Notes: generated by a model not told the origin, from the sequence alone. DNA of 64,000 bases from Forficula auricularia (GCA_024734495.1 JALMQS010000136.1:5248309-5312308), one strand, 5' to 3'; positions 1 through 13,323 are shown, counted from the first letter of the stretch. A program made the numbers and translations.

Positions 1-1080
1 TGTCATATATGTTAAAAATGGATCTATCGAGCCAAGGCACCTAAGGCATTTTTTATAATTTAGTTATTTAAAATAGAAGCAAGAGACAATTTTCCCCAGA
101 GTGGATTTTCAAGAAGTTATCTTTTTCATAATAATACAGTGACGAAAAACTTTTGTCCGAGTATGTAAGTAAATGCGTTTTGAGATTGCATCTGAAACCC
201 CACTTCTCGTATTGATCGCAGACGAAGGCTGTCACCTTCGTATGAAATAAGTAAATGCTTTTGGAATGACATTTGTGAAAACCCTTCTGCGGTGATGAAA
301 CTTTTCGCAGTAAATGCTGCACGAGATCATCTTTTTCGCGAAAACCCATCGGTGATCTGAAAAACTTTCAACGGTATGAATAAGTAGTAATCTTTTTGAA
401 TTACTCATTTGTGAAAAACATTTATCACAGTGATGACAGACGAGGGTTTTGTACCAACATGAATAATTAAATAACATCGCTTTTATCTTTTTCTCACATT
501 GACAAAAGCAGACTAGTAATTGATAAATGATTTTGAGCTAGACTTTTTATTGAAACATTTACATCGCAGTGATGACAGACAAATTTTGTCACTATTATGA
601 ATAGTAAATGCTTGTTGAAGCGCATTTGAAATAATAACACGGTCGTCGCAGACGAAGACTTGTCGTCTCTTTGTTGAAAGTAGTTCTAAAACCTTTGATT
701 AATTTGTTTTGATTTCAATTTTTATCATTAGGAGAGGAGTAAAGAGCGTTTAGCATTCATTATATCGATTATGAGGTCACTTAGAGCCTTCTCGCTCTGA
801 GGGTATTCATGGTAATAAGGAGTTCCATTTGGTCTCATTATATATTTCCATTCGCTCACATGACTTTTTGAAGGTAGTACTTCTTCTGAATGGCCTTTCA
901 AGCTTTTCGGAAATTCGAGACAATGATAGAAATCCTGAAACTCACAGAAATAATCTTCAGTTTCAATCTCATTTCGATTACTTATTACCTGAAAAACCAA
1001 ATTGTGTTGATTTAGAGATGAAATTTTTTGTTATTTTTTAATTATTGAAATCGATTACATCAGATTAGATAAATATATTA

Positions 1081-2714
1081 GCCCAGTCAAATTAGACAAA
1101 ATCGGTAGATAAAAATCCCAGAGAGTTTTTGGAAATGTTCCCTTGGAGCTGAGGTCTGTGTCAAGGGTCCCCAGGATGTGTGCTGGTTCTAGGAGGGGGA
1201 TGAAAATCCAGTTTTTGCGCGAACTGAAGCGCTCTATATTTTAATAAATAACCGTCTATATTAAATTAAAGAGGACAAAATTTCGAATGGACAAAAATAG
1301 AAAATTGGTCTAGTAGTTCGATTTTTATGGGGATCAAACAGCACCATTTTTTGAATACCTATCACAAAACTAGCACTTTTTTTAATTTTTTTCCCATTTT
1401 GATGCATGAAGAGGCACGTTTTCATTTTAAAAGGCGTTATCTATTATTTGATGGTTGAGATTTCCAAATAAAACAAAGTTTTAAAAAATGGGGCTGCGAT
1501 TTATTAAAAGGTGAATAAATACAGGAGTTATGAAAATAAATAATAATAGATCAGTCTTCACTAGCATGAGTACACTGTTCACGTCGGAATGGGTAAGTGT
1601 GAGTCTTCAATTTGGGAGACGAGCTTATATCGTCGAGCTGACATCTAGGCTGCCGATGATAGGTCCTTGGGAAACAGCCAATCAGCGCATCTCTGTATCA
1701 GGAGGAGAGCGTGGTGGCGGGATGTGCGCGCGTCAACACGTTGACACGAAGTCAGGCAAAGCCAAATAATAAGGAGTGGCAAGGAGTCGTCTTTGTCTTG
1801 GACTAACGACTTGCGACACACAATTCTTATTATTCTAAACATTGTTATAATACAAAGGTGAAGTTTATTGAGTTGCCGAATATAATTAATCAATGAATTT
1901 GACAGAATGTGATATCGACGGCACGGACCGGGTGCCGAAATAACGACGTTCTATGCATTTTTAGACTAGATTAAATTTGCTAAAATCGCAAAGTTTCATC
2001 TTAATTGGATAATAGATAACTCGGCGCAATGGGGTGTAGTTTTAAAAACTGCAATTTTTTGCAAAAAATTATCGCAGTTCCCTTCACAAAATGAAAACCA
2101 CTCATCCTAGAAACTTGATTCCTATTTCATTCTCAAGGAGTTTTGTTGACTTGATCGTTCACTTGGGCCTCTTTGTTAATCTCTTAGATTTATGGAAATA
2201 TCAGCAGAAGAACTGCACGATTTTGCAAAAAACTGTTATGGAAAAATGCTGAATATCATATCTAGGAGTTTTACAAAAAGGTGATTTTGGAAATTAGGCG
2301 TTCAAGTCAGTACTAGCGTAAGGTATCGAAGTTTCTAGAGATGAGTGGTTTTTCATTTTTATGTAAGAAAAGTGCGATTTTTTTGGCAAAAAATTGCACT
2401 TTTTTCAAGCTGGCCTTTATTACGCCCGAAAATTTACTACATTACATCCAATTAAAGATGAAAACTTTAATCTAGTTTAAAAGTAATGGAAATTTTAATC
2501 GACGCGAAATTTGTCACTTAATTGCATAAACGGTTATTTATGGACCGTTTTCAAGTTATAAGTTAAGCTGGAAAAAGGAACCTCACTCGCCGGCTCAGGG
2601 CCCCATTCTCGTGGACTTTTTGACACACATTAACCAAGTCTACAAGGAAAAATTTAAAATTTTCTTTCCAAGGCTCTGGATTATTTTGGTCTGGTGGACA
2701 CAGACTATAGTTTT
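1081..2714. mobile_element. Degenerate TIR element (GCCCAGTC family), interrupted
   Basis: This is an old copy of the inverted-repeat element seen intact at 9160-9748 and 17083-17671. It sits at the same place, in the intron between zinc-finger exons 2 and 3. It begins with GCCCAGTCAAATTAGACAAA at 1081. It is longer than the other copies because of an unrelated insertion at about 1415-1950. Its presence in all three gene copies means it inserted before the locus was duplicated. Confidence 0.6.
1415..1950. mobile_element. GC-richer 0.5-kb insertion, possibly a solo LTR
   Basis: Aligning the repeat copy at 1081-2714 with the copy at 56340-57045 shows a block of about 0.5 kb present only here. 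It is GC-richer than its surroundings and contains a CCAAT sequence (near 1677) followed by AT-rich sequence. I found neither transposase coding nor clear target-site duplications. A solo LTR is one explanation, and an unclassified non-autonomous element is another. Boundaries are approximate. Confidence 0.3.
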
Positions 2715-4349
2715 GAATTCTTTGATAAATGAAAATTATTAGAAATAAAATCTAAAAACAATCCCCTTGAATATCATAGTCTCGAAATGGAGGACAGGCA
2801 ATTTCATCTAAATTAGAATTTGAAAAGCACGCAGGAAAATGCTTTCAGGTTATCAAAAAAATAAATGAACTTACCCTCAGCGTGTATTTCTTCGCAATTG
2901 AAATTTTCGTTTTTATTATTAAATGTAATTTCTAATAATATACATTTTCTTTTGATGTTTGATGAAATCTTCACTAATAAGCGTCCCTTTAATCTTTAGC
3001 ATATTGGCCCTGAGAAAAATAGAAAATTTCAATTATTAGTTAGATATGAACTTTAAGGCCCCATGAGACACTAGTGAGTTATCAGAATTAAGAAATAGAC
3101 AAATTTGAACAAATTCGGATTTAATTCAGTGAGTACATATAATTATAATGATTTGGGAAGCTGTTATTTAATAAGCGACGAGATAAAGTTATAGGTATTA
3201 AAAATATTTGGTACATTACGGGTCCCGCTCAGAAGTGTGCATTCTTTGCAAAGAATGTAGGGTTCGAGTTTGTATCAGAAGGAGAAATGTTTTGTATTTT
3301 GCTTTCTGTTGATACAAGAAGATCTTAAGAACGTATTCGATTGGAAACACTTAGATTGAAGATAATTGTTGTTATTGATTTGTATAAATAATAAATGTAT
3401 TTGATTATTGTATCTTGTACAAAAAACAATAATAATTATTCTACTTTCTATTATTCACAGGTGGTTTGTCTCTAATTACATTTTCCTTTTAATAATTAAT
3501 TGGTTTTTCAATTTTAAATTCACTTAATAGATCATTACAATTATTATTATATATTAAAGGTAGATAATTTGGTGATTAAAAATCGAGTTTTTAAATCCAC
3601 AAATATATTCAAATTTGGCAGTTTAGTTGATGAACTCAAAATTGTTATTTAATTAAAAAAATGTTATACGATGACTGACTGTATACCTATGCCTATAAAC
3701 ACATAATCTGAGATGAGCTAGAAATGCAGAAGCTGAATGAAAAAAAAATTGAAAAGAAGAAATTTGGCATTGAAATTCAAACATCTGAAGAAATTGACTG
3801 AACCAAAAACACATACCGGCATCGCTCGGTATTAGTACCAATGGCAATATAAACAAATAATGAATAATGAAACTGAATCTAGTGGAGTTATTAATATTAA
3901 ACCAATTTTATTCTTTTATTTTAAAGACACAAAATAGACAAAAATAACACAACATATTATGTTATAGATTTAAAATCTGCATAAAATTGATGAACTTTTT
4001 CTATTCAACTGTTTAATTTAAAACAATAATAGAAAATTAACAATGAACAATATAGATAACAATCGAAATTATTTAATAATTAAACTAAATATTTTATTAT
4101 AAATATGACATTTGAAAACATACATTGGATATTTGGATCCACATGATTGGAATTTCAACCTGTGGGTATATTTTCTCTAGTTCAGTCAAATATTTAAAAA
4201 GGACGAAGAGAATAGTCTTTTTATATTAAGGCAAATATAACTGTACATTCTTTTAAATGAAATGATGCTAAATAGAATCCGTCGGGAAGTATCACGTGTT
4301 AATCACAACTCACAGGAGAGCTAGCTGCAATTTTCTTCTCATCCTCATG

Positions 4350-7265
4350 TTTGTCATCATGAAGATATTTCATGACGTCACAAAACAACAGAAAAAATTT
4401 CAAATAAAATTGGATAATTTAAACAATTTTAAGTCTAGGTACGCTCTAATAGTTAGAATATTAAATTAATTTAAAATATAACATGATTTTTAGAAAATGA
4501 TTCCCTATAATTTTAATTTAAAACATAAAAAATTAAATAAAATAAAAATTTGTAATATAGCATACTATGAGCTTGAAAATAAATTAGAAAAAAAATTTTA
4601 AAATTCGTAAAATTCTACATTGTCAAAATGAAATATAGAACTGGAAAAAGACGTTTTTATTTATCAATAGCTCGAAATCAAATTAGTTCTTCACAATAAA
4701 AAATTTACAAAACATTATTTACCAAGTAAACTTCTAGCAACACCTTACAACTGTTTTCATTGATAAATCGAATACATTGCAAAACAGAGATAAACTCATA
4801 TGTATGGGTGTAGTTGGGGAAGAACAAGGGAGACAGTCTTTTTTTTTAGAAAATAATTACTGAATTAAATCGCTAAAAAGTGTGTTTCTCATTCGTGCGC
4901 TTCAAAGAATTTGTGAATTCTAGTAAAAGTTGGTTTTCACAATCGGATTACTTGACACAATCTATTTAGAACTCCTACAACCTTCTTCAATTGGTACTGA
5001 AAATTAGTCATTTTTATATATGTATATACAATTATATACAAAGATAATAAGTATAAAATTTCACATATTCATTCATACAATTTCGTTCAGAATTCGAACT
5101 ATCAATCTACATATATATGGTAACTCATTCTCAATTTATTAACATGGATATTTCAACAATTTTTAATAGACAAATAATTTATAGCAATTTGTCACGAAAT
5201 TTAGAATCTGATTTAACTGATGATCTGTTAAAAAAATTCTTCTATATATTATTACATTTTATATCGAATCTCAATCAACTTTAAATCTATCATTATATTT
5301 GGGTTTTTAACTTCTAATTCGAACCCTCAAATTCAAGTTAAAAAATTAAAATCAATCATTTTTTAAATCAGAATTCAGAATTTAATATTAAACAGTTGAA
5401 AAAATAGAAAAGTTATAGTTAAGAAAAAGGTTTGATTTAATTGCTCTCACAGGCTAAAAAATTTTGGTGCAATTTGAAAAAAAAGTATTTGCGTACATAA
5501 TTTTCAGCTCATCAACAAAAGGCCTTTCAAAAAGATTAGCATTTTGTACTGTGAAACGTTTTCAGTTAAAAAATATAATTATGTAAAATATGCATGGTTT
5601 ATAGAAATTCTCAATTTATGGAAAAGTCAATTAAATGAAAATCTATAATGATTTATTCTGAAAACATTAAAAGACCTATTATTGTACATTTGTACATATA
5701 TATATACACCTTTAATACAATTTTTTAATTAATAATTCAGAAATATATTAAATCACAACTAATAAACAATAAAACTACAATGACCTGAAGCCAGACTTTA
5801 TCAGATTAATACGAAATATTCTCAAGTCCATACAAAAATTCACCCAATAAAATCAAAATTGTCTGTATATATGTATCTAATGACTCTTTTAGTTCCTTTT
5901 TGTCAATTCATTTCTAGTCAAAATTCTTGTCCTTCTCAGAAAATCAGAAACCATGTATTAAAATGGCATGAATGGACAAACCAAAGAGCCAGTTTCCATT
6001 GACCGATGACACCTGTTCCCCAATTCTCTGCCTCCAGAATAATGTTTCCTTACCAATATTTCTATGAGCTTTATTTTCTTTTTTACATGTCTGGACCGTA
6101 TCTCATAAATAACTCACATTTTATCAAATTTTCAACATGTTTTATTGTAAGAAATGTTCATGAAGGTGGCCTACTAGCAGTGTGTACAAATTTTATGTTC
6201 TTTTTGTCTAGAATTTTCAAGACTCTTGGAGACAATTCTTAAATGTGCTACTGTAAATGGATCATACGTATAGTATAATTCTCTTACATCCTATTATATA
6301 TCTGTTAATGCTTTTCCCCCAAATATTAATCCTTTGGAACCGAAACATTTCGAAAGCGAAACTCTGAAGATTTCAGTAAAATTCACAAGTTCTGTGATTT
6401 TTATTTTGACAAAATGTGTTCCTATTATTGAAACAGTAATTCTAACTGTACAAAACATCTATTTAAATAATTTCTTCTTATAGTATTAAAATTTTATATA
6501 TTATTTCAATCGCTCATTGATTTCCTTTATAATTAATTATGCTACTCTCAACATTCTTTTAATTAATTGTGAATTTCTGTTTATTTATTAACCAACACCG
6601 CTCGTAATGTAAGCAAAAATTATATATCAATCCACTTCCATTAATCAAAAAATTTTAATATACGCTTTTAATAGAGTGATTATTTCGGAAAGAAGTAATC
6701 GGTCTGTAGAAAGTCAAAAATCAAAAAATATTTTTTTCTTTTTGTAAATATACTTTAGGTAGAATTGTTTTTGATTTTGCGTTTTTTAGTTTATTTCGAT
6801 TTCAGATTGAGCACAACAAAAATTTGTGTATTTATGGGTGATTTACTTGGATTAAAAATGATTTCATTCGAAGAATTAGTTTTATTTTAAATAACAAGTT
6901 GATACAAGGTATTAGATTTTATTATTAGTGGTGATAGTCGAAAATGTGTTTTCTAAAGATAGGTTAAATAAATGGTAGTAATAATAATAGTGAAATAAGT
7001 CTTCTTTTTAAAAAATTAAATAAAAATTATTACATTAATATAAATTAGGAAAAATAGAAATTATTCATCGAAGAAATATACAGGGACAAATCAATGCCTA
7101 TTCAGTATTAAAACAATATTAAGAGAGTCAAACAAAAATACAGAAATTAAATGAATTGAAATGATATTTAAAATTATTTGTGAATCTAAAATTATTCTAA
7201 GGTAAAAGTTTTCAAATTAATATTTTTAAATGACGTATGAGTTGACCTTAGTATGGTGAAATCGT
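4350..7265. other. AT-rich intergenic stretch, no gene seen
   Basis: This 2.9-kb stretch separates the decayed zinc-finger paralogue from the palindrome. Reading frames are short and AT-driven, with no recognisable domain, tRNA or TIR element. The segment near 5890-6240 is slightly less AT-rich, but I could not assign it. Confidence 0.5.
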
Positions 7266-7713
7266 TACTCATACTGATGATGACTTTAATATGGGTGTTC
7301 GGTATACGTTATAATAAATAAAATAAAACTAAATAAAAAATTACGTTGTTATGTTAAACAAAAAACAAAAATATAAATGTTTGAAGTTTATTTTATTTGG
7401 AAAAATTATATTAATTGACTTAGGTGGCATGAATGTGTGAACTAGATAATCTTTCAATATATTCAGATAAACTACATAAACCATGTATCTTAGATTTTCG
7501 TTATTATTGCTATTAATATTATTTTCAAAAAATGAATTTGATATTAAAATTGAAAACTAAAATTCAAATTTGGCACACGGATAAATTTTATACATTCAAG
7601 TGTGTAGCTACATTTGAAATAGGATTATATATTAAAGTTTCTACCAAGATATAGATATTTCAAAAGCATTAAGTCTTTGAGTATTTGAACGTTTCAATTG
7701 TCAAGTAACGAAC
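7266..7713. repeat. Diverged outer extension of the left palindrome arm
   Basis: The reverse complement of this stretch aligns to 19117-19612, but with many indels and substitutions, unlike the almost identical inner arm. Blocks such as the one ending in GTGCCAAATTTGAATTTTAG (20 bases) are shared. Similarity ends near a shared GTCATCATCAGTAT. The identity drop at 7713/19117 is abrupt. Confidence 0.65.
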
Positions 7714-8349
7714 AATTATTTCATATTTACTTAAGGAGTAATGAGTTATAGATTATTTTAAAGCAAGAATATAATTGAAAAAGTAAGTTAAGATCTAAAC
7801 GGGATAAATTTGGGAGAAACAAATATTCAAACATGTAAGTAAGTAAGTCCTGTTTAATTTTCAAGCAAAAGAGGCATACAATACACACAACGGGGGAAGT
7901 ACAAATAGTTTCAGTAGACACAAAGGTTGAATCTAAATGACTGTAGGTCGTCAGAGATCAGTTTCAACTGCTTCGAATTTAATTGCTTTGTAATTGGCAG
8001 GGTATCCTCATTTATCTATTTGCCATTTCTGAGTTATACCATATCATAGCCTTAGAGTGTAAACCTGTTAACCCACTACAAATATATTTTACAGGGCAGA
8101 CAAAAAAACAAAAAAAAATTTAATATTGTTGTTATAGAGAGAAACTATTTTTCACATTTTTTCTTTACAACTTACAATCGTAATTTTAAGCAGTTTTACT
8201 TTGACGATGCTGTATCTTTTTTCTTTCGAATGGTATTAATATGTCATATATGATAAAAAATGGATCTAACAGGTTTAAGGATCACTTAGCACCCTAAGGC
8301 GACAATATATAATTTAGTTATTTAAAATAGAAGCAATAGAGACAATTTT

Positions 8350-11300
8350 CTAAGAGTGGATTTTCAAATGATTGTTTAAATTACCCTTTAGTGCGAAACT
8401 CTTTTCGCAGTGATCACAGACGAAAGACTTTTCGCCTGTATGAACAAGTAAATGCCTTTTGAGATCACTTTTTTGCGAGAAACCCTTCTGGCAGTGATCA
8501 CAGACGAAAGGCTTGTCGCCTGTATGAATAAGTAAATGCCTTTTGAGTTTACTCTTAATTGAGAAACCCTTCTCGCATTGTTCACAGACGAAAGGCTTTT
8601 CGCCTGTATGAATAAGTAAATGAGTTTTGAGATTACTCTTTTGTGTAAAACCCTTATTGCAGTGATCACAGACGAAAGGATTTTGGCCTGTATGCTTTTT
8701 ATTAGAAAGAGTTCCCAAACATTGATTAGTTTGTTTTGATTTCAATTTTTTTTTATTGCTAGGAGAGGGTAAAGAACGTTTGGCGTCATTATATTCATCA
8801 TGAAAGGTCACTTTAGAAGCCTTCTCGATCTGAGGATTGATGGCAATAGGGGGTTCCGATTTGGTTTCAATAATGTAATTCCGATCGCTCAGATGACTTG
8901 AGAAGAGTACTTCTTCTGAATGGCCTTCCTGTATATGGCTTTCGAATTCAGACAATGATAGAAACCCAGACAAACATTCCTCACAGAAATAATCTTCAGT
9001 TTCATTCTTAGTTCGATTACTTGTATCTGCAAAAAATAAATGTCTTAAAGAGATGAATTTAGAGATGAAATTCAAATAGAGCAGAAAATTTTATTGTAGT
9101 TTTGTTATTTTTAATTGTGAAATCAGTCAATTATATCGTTAGATAAAAGTAGTATATTAGCCCAGTCAAATTAGACAAATCGGTAGAAAAAAATCCCAGA
9201 GTATTGGAAATAGTCTTAAACGCTTCCATTAGAATAGGGTTAATGTGTGTCAAAAGTCCACGAGGAAGCGGGTTTAATTTCCCTTATTCCAGTTTTTCGC
9301 TTATAACTTGAAAACAGTCCATATTTTGTAAATAACCTTCCTATAGTAAATTAAAGAGGACAAAATTTCACGTTGATTAAAAAAAATAGAAAATTGGTCC
9401 AGTAGTTAGATTTTTTATGGGGGTCCAAAAAACAACCTTCCGGATCACTTTTGAATACCTATTCCAAAAACTCGCAATTTTTTCGACTTGATTAAATACA
9501 ATTCAAACAAAGTTTCATCTTAATTGGATAATGGTAACCCGTGGCACAATGGGGTTGAAGTTTTGAACAAATGCAATTTTTTGCAAAAAATCGCAGTTTT
9601 TCCTTCATGGAAAATGCTCGATATCTAAAAATCTAAGAGTTTAACAAAAACACATTAACCCAAGCCTAAGGGAAGCGATTAAGACTATTTCCGAAACTCT
9701 GGGATTTTATTCCACCGATTAGCCTTATTTTGTCTAATTGGACTGGGCTATATAGTGTGTTAAGGAATTAATTTTGAATTCAGTGATCAATGAAAATAAT
9801 TAGAAATAAAATCGTAAAAAACTTAATCCCTTGAATACCATAATGGTCTCTGAAATGGAGGACAAAGGTATAATTTAATCGAATTTAGAATTTGAACAAA
9901 AGATTTAGGAGAATGCTTCCAAGGTTATAAATCAAATAAATGAACTTACCCTCAGCTGATGTATTTTTTCGCAGTTGAAATTTCATTTTTAAAATTAAAT
10001 GTAATTTCTTATGTATACATTTCTTTTGATGTTTGTTCAAATATTCTTCACTAATGAACATCGTCCGACAATCACAGCACAAGAAATGTGGCCCTGAAAA
10101 AGATAAAATTTAAATTATTATTAGTTAGATATAAATGTTCAAGCCCCCCATGGACACTAGCCAGTTACAATCTAGTCCAAGTGAATTTAAATGAACCAAT
10201 TCGGACTTGATTCGAATTAATTTATATATATATACAAGCTGCGTCAGGCGTGCCTCCGGCACGCCCTCTGCACCTTGGCCCTCCGGGCGAGTGGCCCTGC
10301 CGGGCAGCGTCTCGAGACGGCCAAAAGTTTGTTTGCAATATAATTTTGTTCAACTGTATTTTAATTAAATAGGTATATTTTATTAATTAAAAATCAGCTC
10401 CAAGAAATAATTTAACTCATTGCGAAAGCAAAATAAAAAATATTTTTTATAGATTGTAGATATTATTTATTTTGAGCATATTTAAAAAAAATTGATATTT
10501 AGGTACTAAATAAATTTATTATATAAAAATTTCATCTATTACATTTTTATTTAAATTTAGACAATTATCTTAACACGTTTTCATTAGAGGTATTAATTAA
10601 TTTTTTGAATTTAGGAGTGAACACTTACATATATATTCCTCCGTTCGAATATATAAGTCTCTTCAAGGTCTTTGATAACAATGAATTAACACAAACCCAT
10701 TGTCTTCCTGGGTACAAAAGAAATGAGAAACCTTTTTTAAAGCCCCAATATTGGCATTCTTCTACCTGAGTATAATTCATTTAATTACTTAAAATCGTGT
10801 GAAATCAAATCAAACCGATTTGGCCCAAAATTTAGATAAACCATCCGGAGCACTAAACAAACATATGGAGTAAATATGGTTTCGATACGTTCAGTGGTTT
10901 AGGCGTGGGTCGATCACGCACATACACACTAAGGATTATATATATATATAGAAAAACGAACTAAAAATTAGAAAATAATTTAAGTATTAAGAGTTTATAC
11001 TTGATAACAAAATAATTATATTTATGTAAAAAAGCATAAAATGAATTATTTTGTTATCAAGTACAAACTCTTAATACTTAAATTATTTTCTAATTTTTAG
11101 TTCGTTTTTCTATTAAAGGGTGTTTTTTTAGTTTTTAAAACTAAAAAAAAATATTTGTATTTTTTAAAAAAGTTTTATAATAAAAAATTAAATTAACAAA
11201 TTATGTCTGTATTCAAAATAGATTTTATTATCTTAAAAAAAAAAAAGTTTCTGAAATTTTGACCTGACTACCTGTATACCCCTTTCTTTTGTTAAGAGGG

Positions 11301-12412
11301 GTTTCATTGTTTAAGACCTGACCTTTCAGGGCAGGGATAATGTATTGTTTGCTTGGCCCTTTTAGAGGCTCTATTTCTATAGATCTTATCTGTCAATCAA
11401 TTAAATATAAAAATAAAAAATAAAATCAAACCGATTTGGCTCAAAATTTAGATAAACCATCCCCAGCACTAAGCAAACATATGGTGTGAATATGGTTTCG
11501 ATACGTTCAGTGGTTTAGGCGTGGGTCGATCGCGTTCATACACACAAAGGATTTTATATATATAGATACTATATATATATATAATGATTTGGGAGCTGGT
11601 AGGCGAGAGGATAAAGTAATAGATTGTGCAAAAAGACAACATTACGGGTTCCAGCCCAATCTAGAGGCAAAAATATAAAAATTAATATCTGAAAAATAAT
11701 AACGGCTTCCTCGCTCCAAGAACTGACAATCCCTCGTTCTAAAGAAACCCGACGCCTTCGTCCATAGTATTACTTCAATAATCAGGCAGGCAATCGCGTA
11801 ACCTGATACAGAACTAGATCAATGATCAATGAAAATCCAGATTCAATGACTTTCTCAACTGTCCAAGAACCCACTATCATCGACACATCTGCAAACTTAA
11901 GAACATACAAAAAACATCTGGAGAAGATGGTATCATTGCCGAGTTAAGAAAAATCGTGTCCAAAAATTTTCTTTAGGCGGCTTTGCGTAATTTTAAGGGC
12001 CCGTCCATATACGTAAATAATAAAAATAATAATAATATATTAATATATAATAATTAATGAAATTAAATTTTGTGGAATTTTATTATAATTAAACCAATTT
12101 GTTCTTTTATTTAAAGCCAAAATAATTATTAAAAATAACACAACATAATTATAATATAGATAAAAATATATTTATTAATTATACTTAATCTGATTTTTAC
12201 AATCTTCAATGATTCTGATCAATTCGAGGCAAGAATGAACTTTTTCTATTCAATTGTCTAATTTAAAACAATAATAGAAAATTAACAATGTACAATATAG
12301 ATAACAATTAATTAATAAATAAACAAAACATTTTATTTTTATATTCCATGACAAATGTAAGCTAACCTGTATACATTGGGTATTTTTGTTCCAACTTTGC
12401 AATTTCAGCCAT
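8350..12412 (-). CDS. C2H2 zinc-finger protein, left-arm copy (3 exons)
   Basis: Exons are 12367-12412 (ATG at 12410-12412), 9950-10093 and 8350-9026. All junctions are GT/AG and both introns are phase 1, so the frame joins without a break to a predicted 288-aa protein. The encoded exon 3 protein is identical to that of the right-arm gene, with four canonical C2H2 fingers at the C-terminus joined by TGEKP-type linkers. Exon 1 encodes a short charged leader starting MAEIAKLEQ. Intron 1 (about 2.27 kb) contains a Helitron-like element and a fold-back; intron 2 (923 bp) contains the TIR element at 9160-9748. The family role would be sequence-specific DNA binding in the nucleus; the target is unknown. 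Coding identity with the mirror copy means RNA-seq reads would not distinguish them. If the palindrome is an assembly artefact, only one gene exists. Confidence 0.75.
9160..9748. mobile_element. TA-flanked TIR element (GCCCAGTC family), left arm
   Basis: The element has long terminal inverted repeats of over 100 bp starting GCCCAGTC and is flanked by TA on both sides. It lies in zinc-finger intron 2. There is no coding capacity in its 589 bp. Relatives are at 1081-2714, 17083-17671 and, partly, 56340-57045. The superfamily is unassigned. Confidence 0.7.
10225..11580 (-). mobile_element. Helitron/Helentron-like composite insertion, left arm
   Basis: The corresponding decayed locus near 3130-3150 lacks this 1.35-kb block, so it is a filled/empty insertion pair within AT repeats. 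One end is GC-rich with a strong hairpin (GGCGTGCC GGA GGCACGCC) followed by TATATA. The other end has two successive copies of a head region containing CCACGCCTAAACCACTGAAC, separated by a fold-back. It shares an internal block with the element at 36157-36655. A subterminal GC hairpin and AT insertion site fit non-autonomous Helitron/Helentron elements. No Rep/helicase coding is present. Confidence 0.6.
10951..11110. repeat. 160-bp fold-back element, left arm
   Basis: The arms of about 70 bp start GAAAAACGAACTAAAAATTA and are almost perfectly complementary around a short loop. The element is inserted between the two head copies of the Helitron-like element. It is MITE-like and has no coding capacity. 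Confidence 0.75.
11581..11675 (+). repeat. tRNA-like sequence, possible SINE head
   Basis: It contains an A-box-like GCTGGTAGGCGAGAGG and a B-box-like GGGTTCCAGCCC at tRNA-like spacing. It does not fold as a complete tRNA. A decayed equivalent sits near 3150-3245, so it predates the locus duplication. The mirror copy is at about 15158-15250. Confidence 0.3.
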
Positions 12413-12664
12413 AATAGATATATTTTCTTCAAATTCAAACAAGCAAACAATTATAATATTGAATGGAATAGTGTTTTTATAATTTAATAAAATTATATTC
12501 TTGTATTTTAGCATACACGAAAAGAAATGACATAAATAAATATTATGAGAAAGGTTGTTTCTTTCTTTAGATGAAATAATAAATCCGTCAGACGTCAGGG
12601 CAGTCGATGTAAAACGTCCCTCCCAATTTTAAATCCATGCAATATTAAATACTCAGTCGCCTCG

Positions 12665-12900
12665 CAATTGAAGAGTTTTGCTTTCCAATTAACTCCTCTG
12701 GACCAGGCCCGTCCAGAGGGGGGTTAACTCCCAATTGAAGAGTTTTGCTTTCCAATTAACTCCTCTGGACCAGGCCCGTCCAGAGGGGGGGGGGTTAACT
12801 CCCAATTGAAGAGTTTTGCTTTCCAATTAACTCCTCTGGACCAGGCCCGTCCAGAGGGCGGGGCAGGGGGGAGTTAACCCCTCCCCCCCCCCCCCCCCCC
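12665..12900. repeat. Hairpin minisatellite plus poly-C tract, left arm
   Basis: There are three units starting at 12665, 12732 and 12803 (spacing 67 and 71 bp). Each contains CCTCTGGAC and GTCCAGAGG separated by CAGGCCC, giving a 9-bp GC-rich stem. A cytosine run follows (about 12884-12900). It lies upstream of zinc-finger exon 1 and may complicate sequencing of this locus. Confidence 0.8.
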
Positions 12901-13242
12901 GGGCCCGAAACTAGAACTTAAAGTGATTTTAAGGGCTTTTGTCGATTTACGAGAGCCCTATTTTATAAAAAGGTCAGGTGTAGGTAATGGTTAACACTCT
13001 GATGAAATAAAAAATAATAAATTGAAAAAAAACTATTTATTTATAGAAAAAAATTAGTAAAAATAATATATAAATATATAATGAGGTTCAAGAATCAAAC
13101 CTGCCAGTCAAGTTAATAAAGTTTTAAATAAATTAAATGTTAACAAAGAGTCATATATTTTAATAAATATATTTAATTAAATATTAATAAAAGAATGTAC
13201 TTCCCGGCAAGGGTGATGCTTGTCCGTTGATTTAAGAAGTGA

Positions 13243-13250
13243 TATAAATA
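13243..13250 (+). promoter_or_regulatory. TATA-like box facing the palindrome axis
   Basis: TATAAATA lies about 74 bp upstream of the ATG at 13324, within an AT-rich stretch, so chance occurrence is possible. The mirror copy is at 13583-13590 on the minus strand. Confidence 0.3.
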
Positions 13251-13323
13251 TATAAATAAATTAAATAAAGAATCTTTTCGATAAGCGTAAAAGATTAGTG
13301 AAGTGTGTTGTACAAAGTGAAAG

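Larger units (their letters stand above)
90..4165 (-). pseudogene. Decayed paralogue of the palindrome zinc-finger gene
   Basis: This is a degenerate direct copy of the gene at 8350-12412, in the same orientation. The exon 3 relic (about 90-986) still shows at least six C2H2 finger units, recognisable by repeated Cys-x2-Cys and His-linker codons, but many indels break the frame. It has more finger units than the intact copies, so it was a distinct paralogue. The exon 2 relic (2875-3009, about 135 bp against 144 bp in the intact copy) keeps both splice junctions. The exon 1 relic (about 4119-4164) has lost the start codon: CAT on the plus strand is replaced by CTG. Intron-borne repeats are also shared. 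It lacks the Helitron-like insertion found in the palindrome arms, so it serves as an empty site. No intact frame remains; a processed or coding role is very unlikely. Confidence 0.8.

Noticed and set aside
3812..3832. ACCGGCATCGCTCGGT-like hairpin resembling the Helitron family A 3' end
   Set aside because: Isolated short match with no recognisable element body or 5' end nearby, so not listed as an insertion.
8388..8669. 93-codon frame inside zinc-finger exon 3 (and mirror 18162-18443)
   Set aside because: It is an alternate-frame shadow of the repeated finger codons.
12250..12450. 66-codon AT-rich frame (and mirror 14383-14583)
   Set aside because: It overlaps zinc-finger exon 1 in another frame; the spliced MAEIAKLEQ frame fits phases and the decayed copy better.
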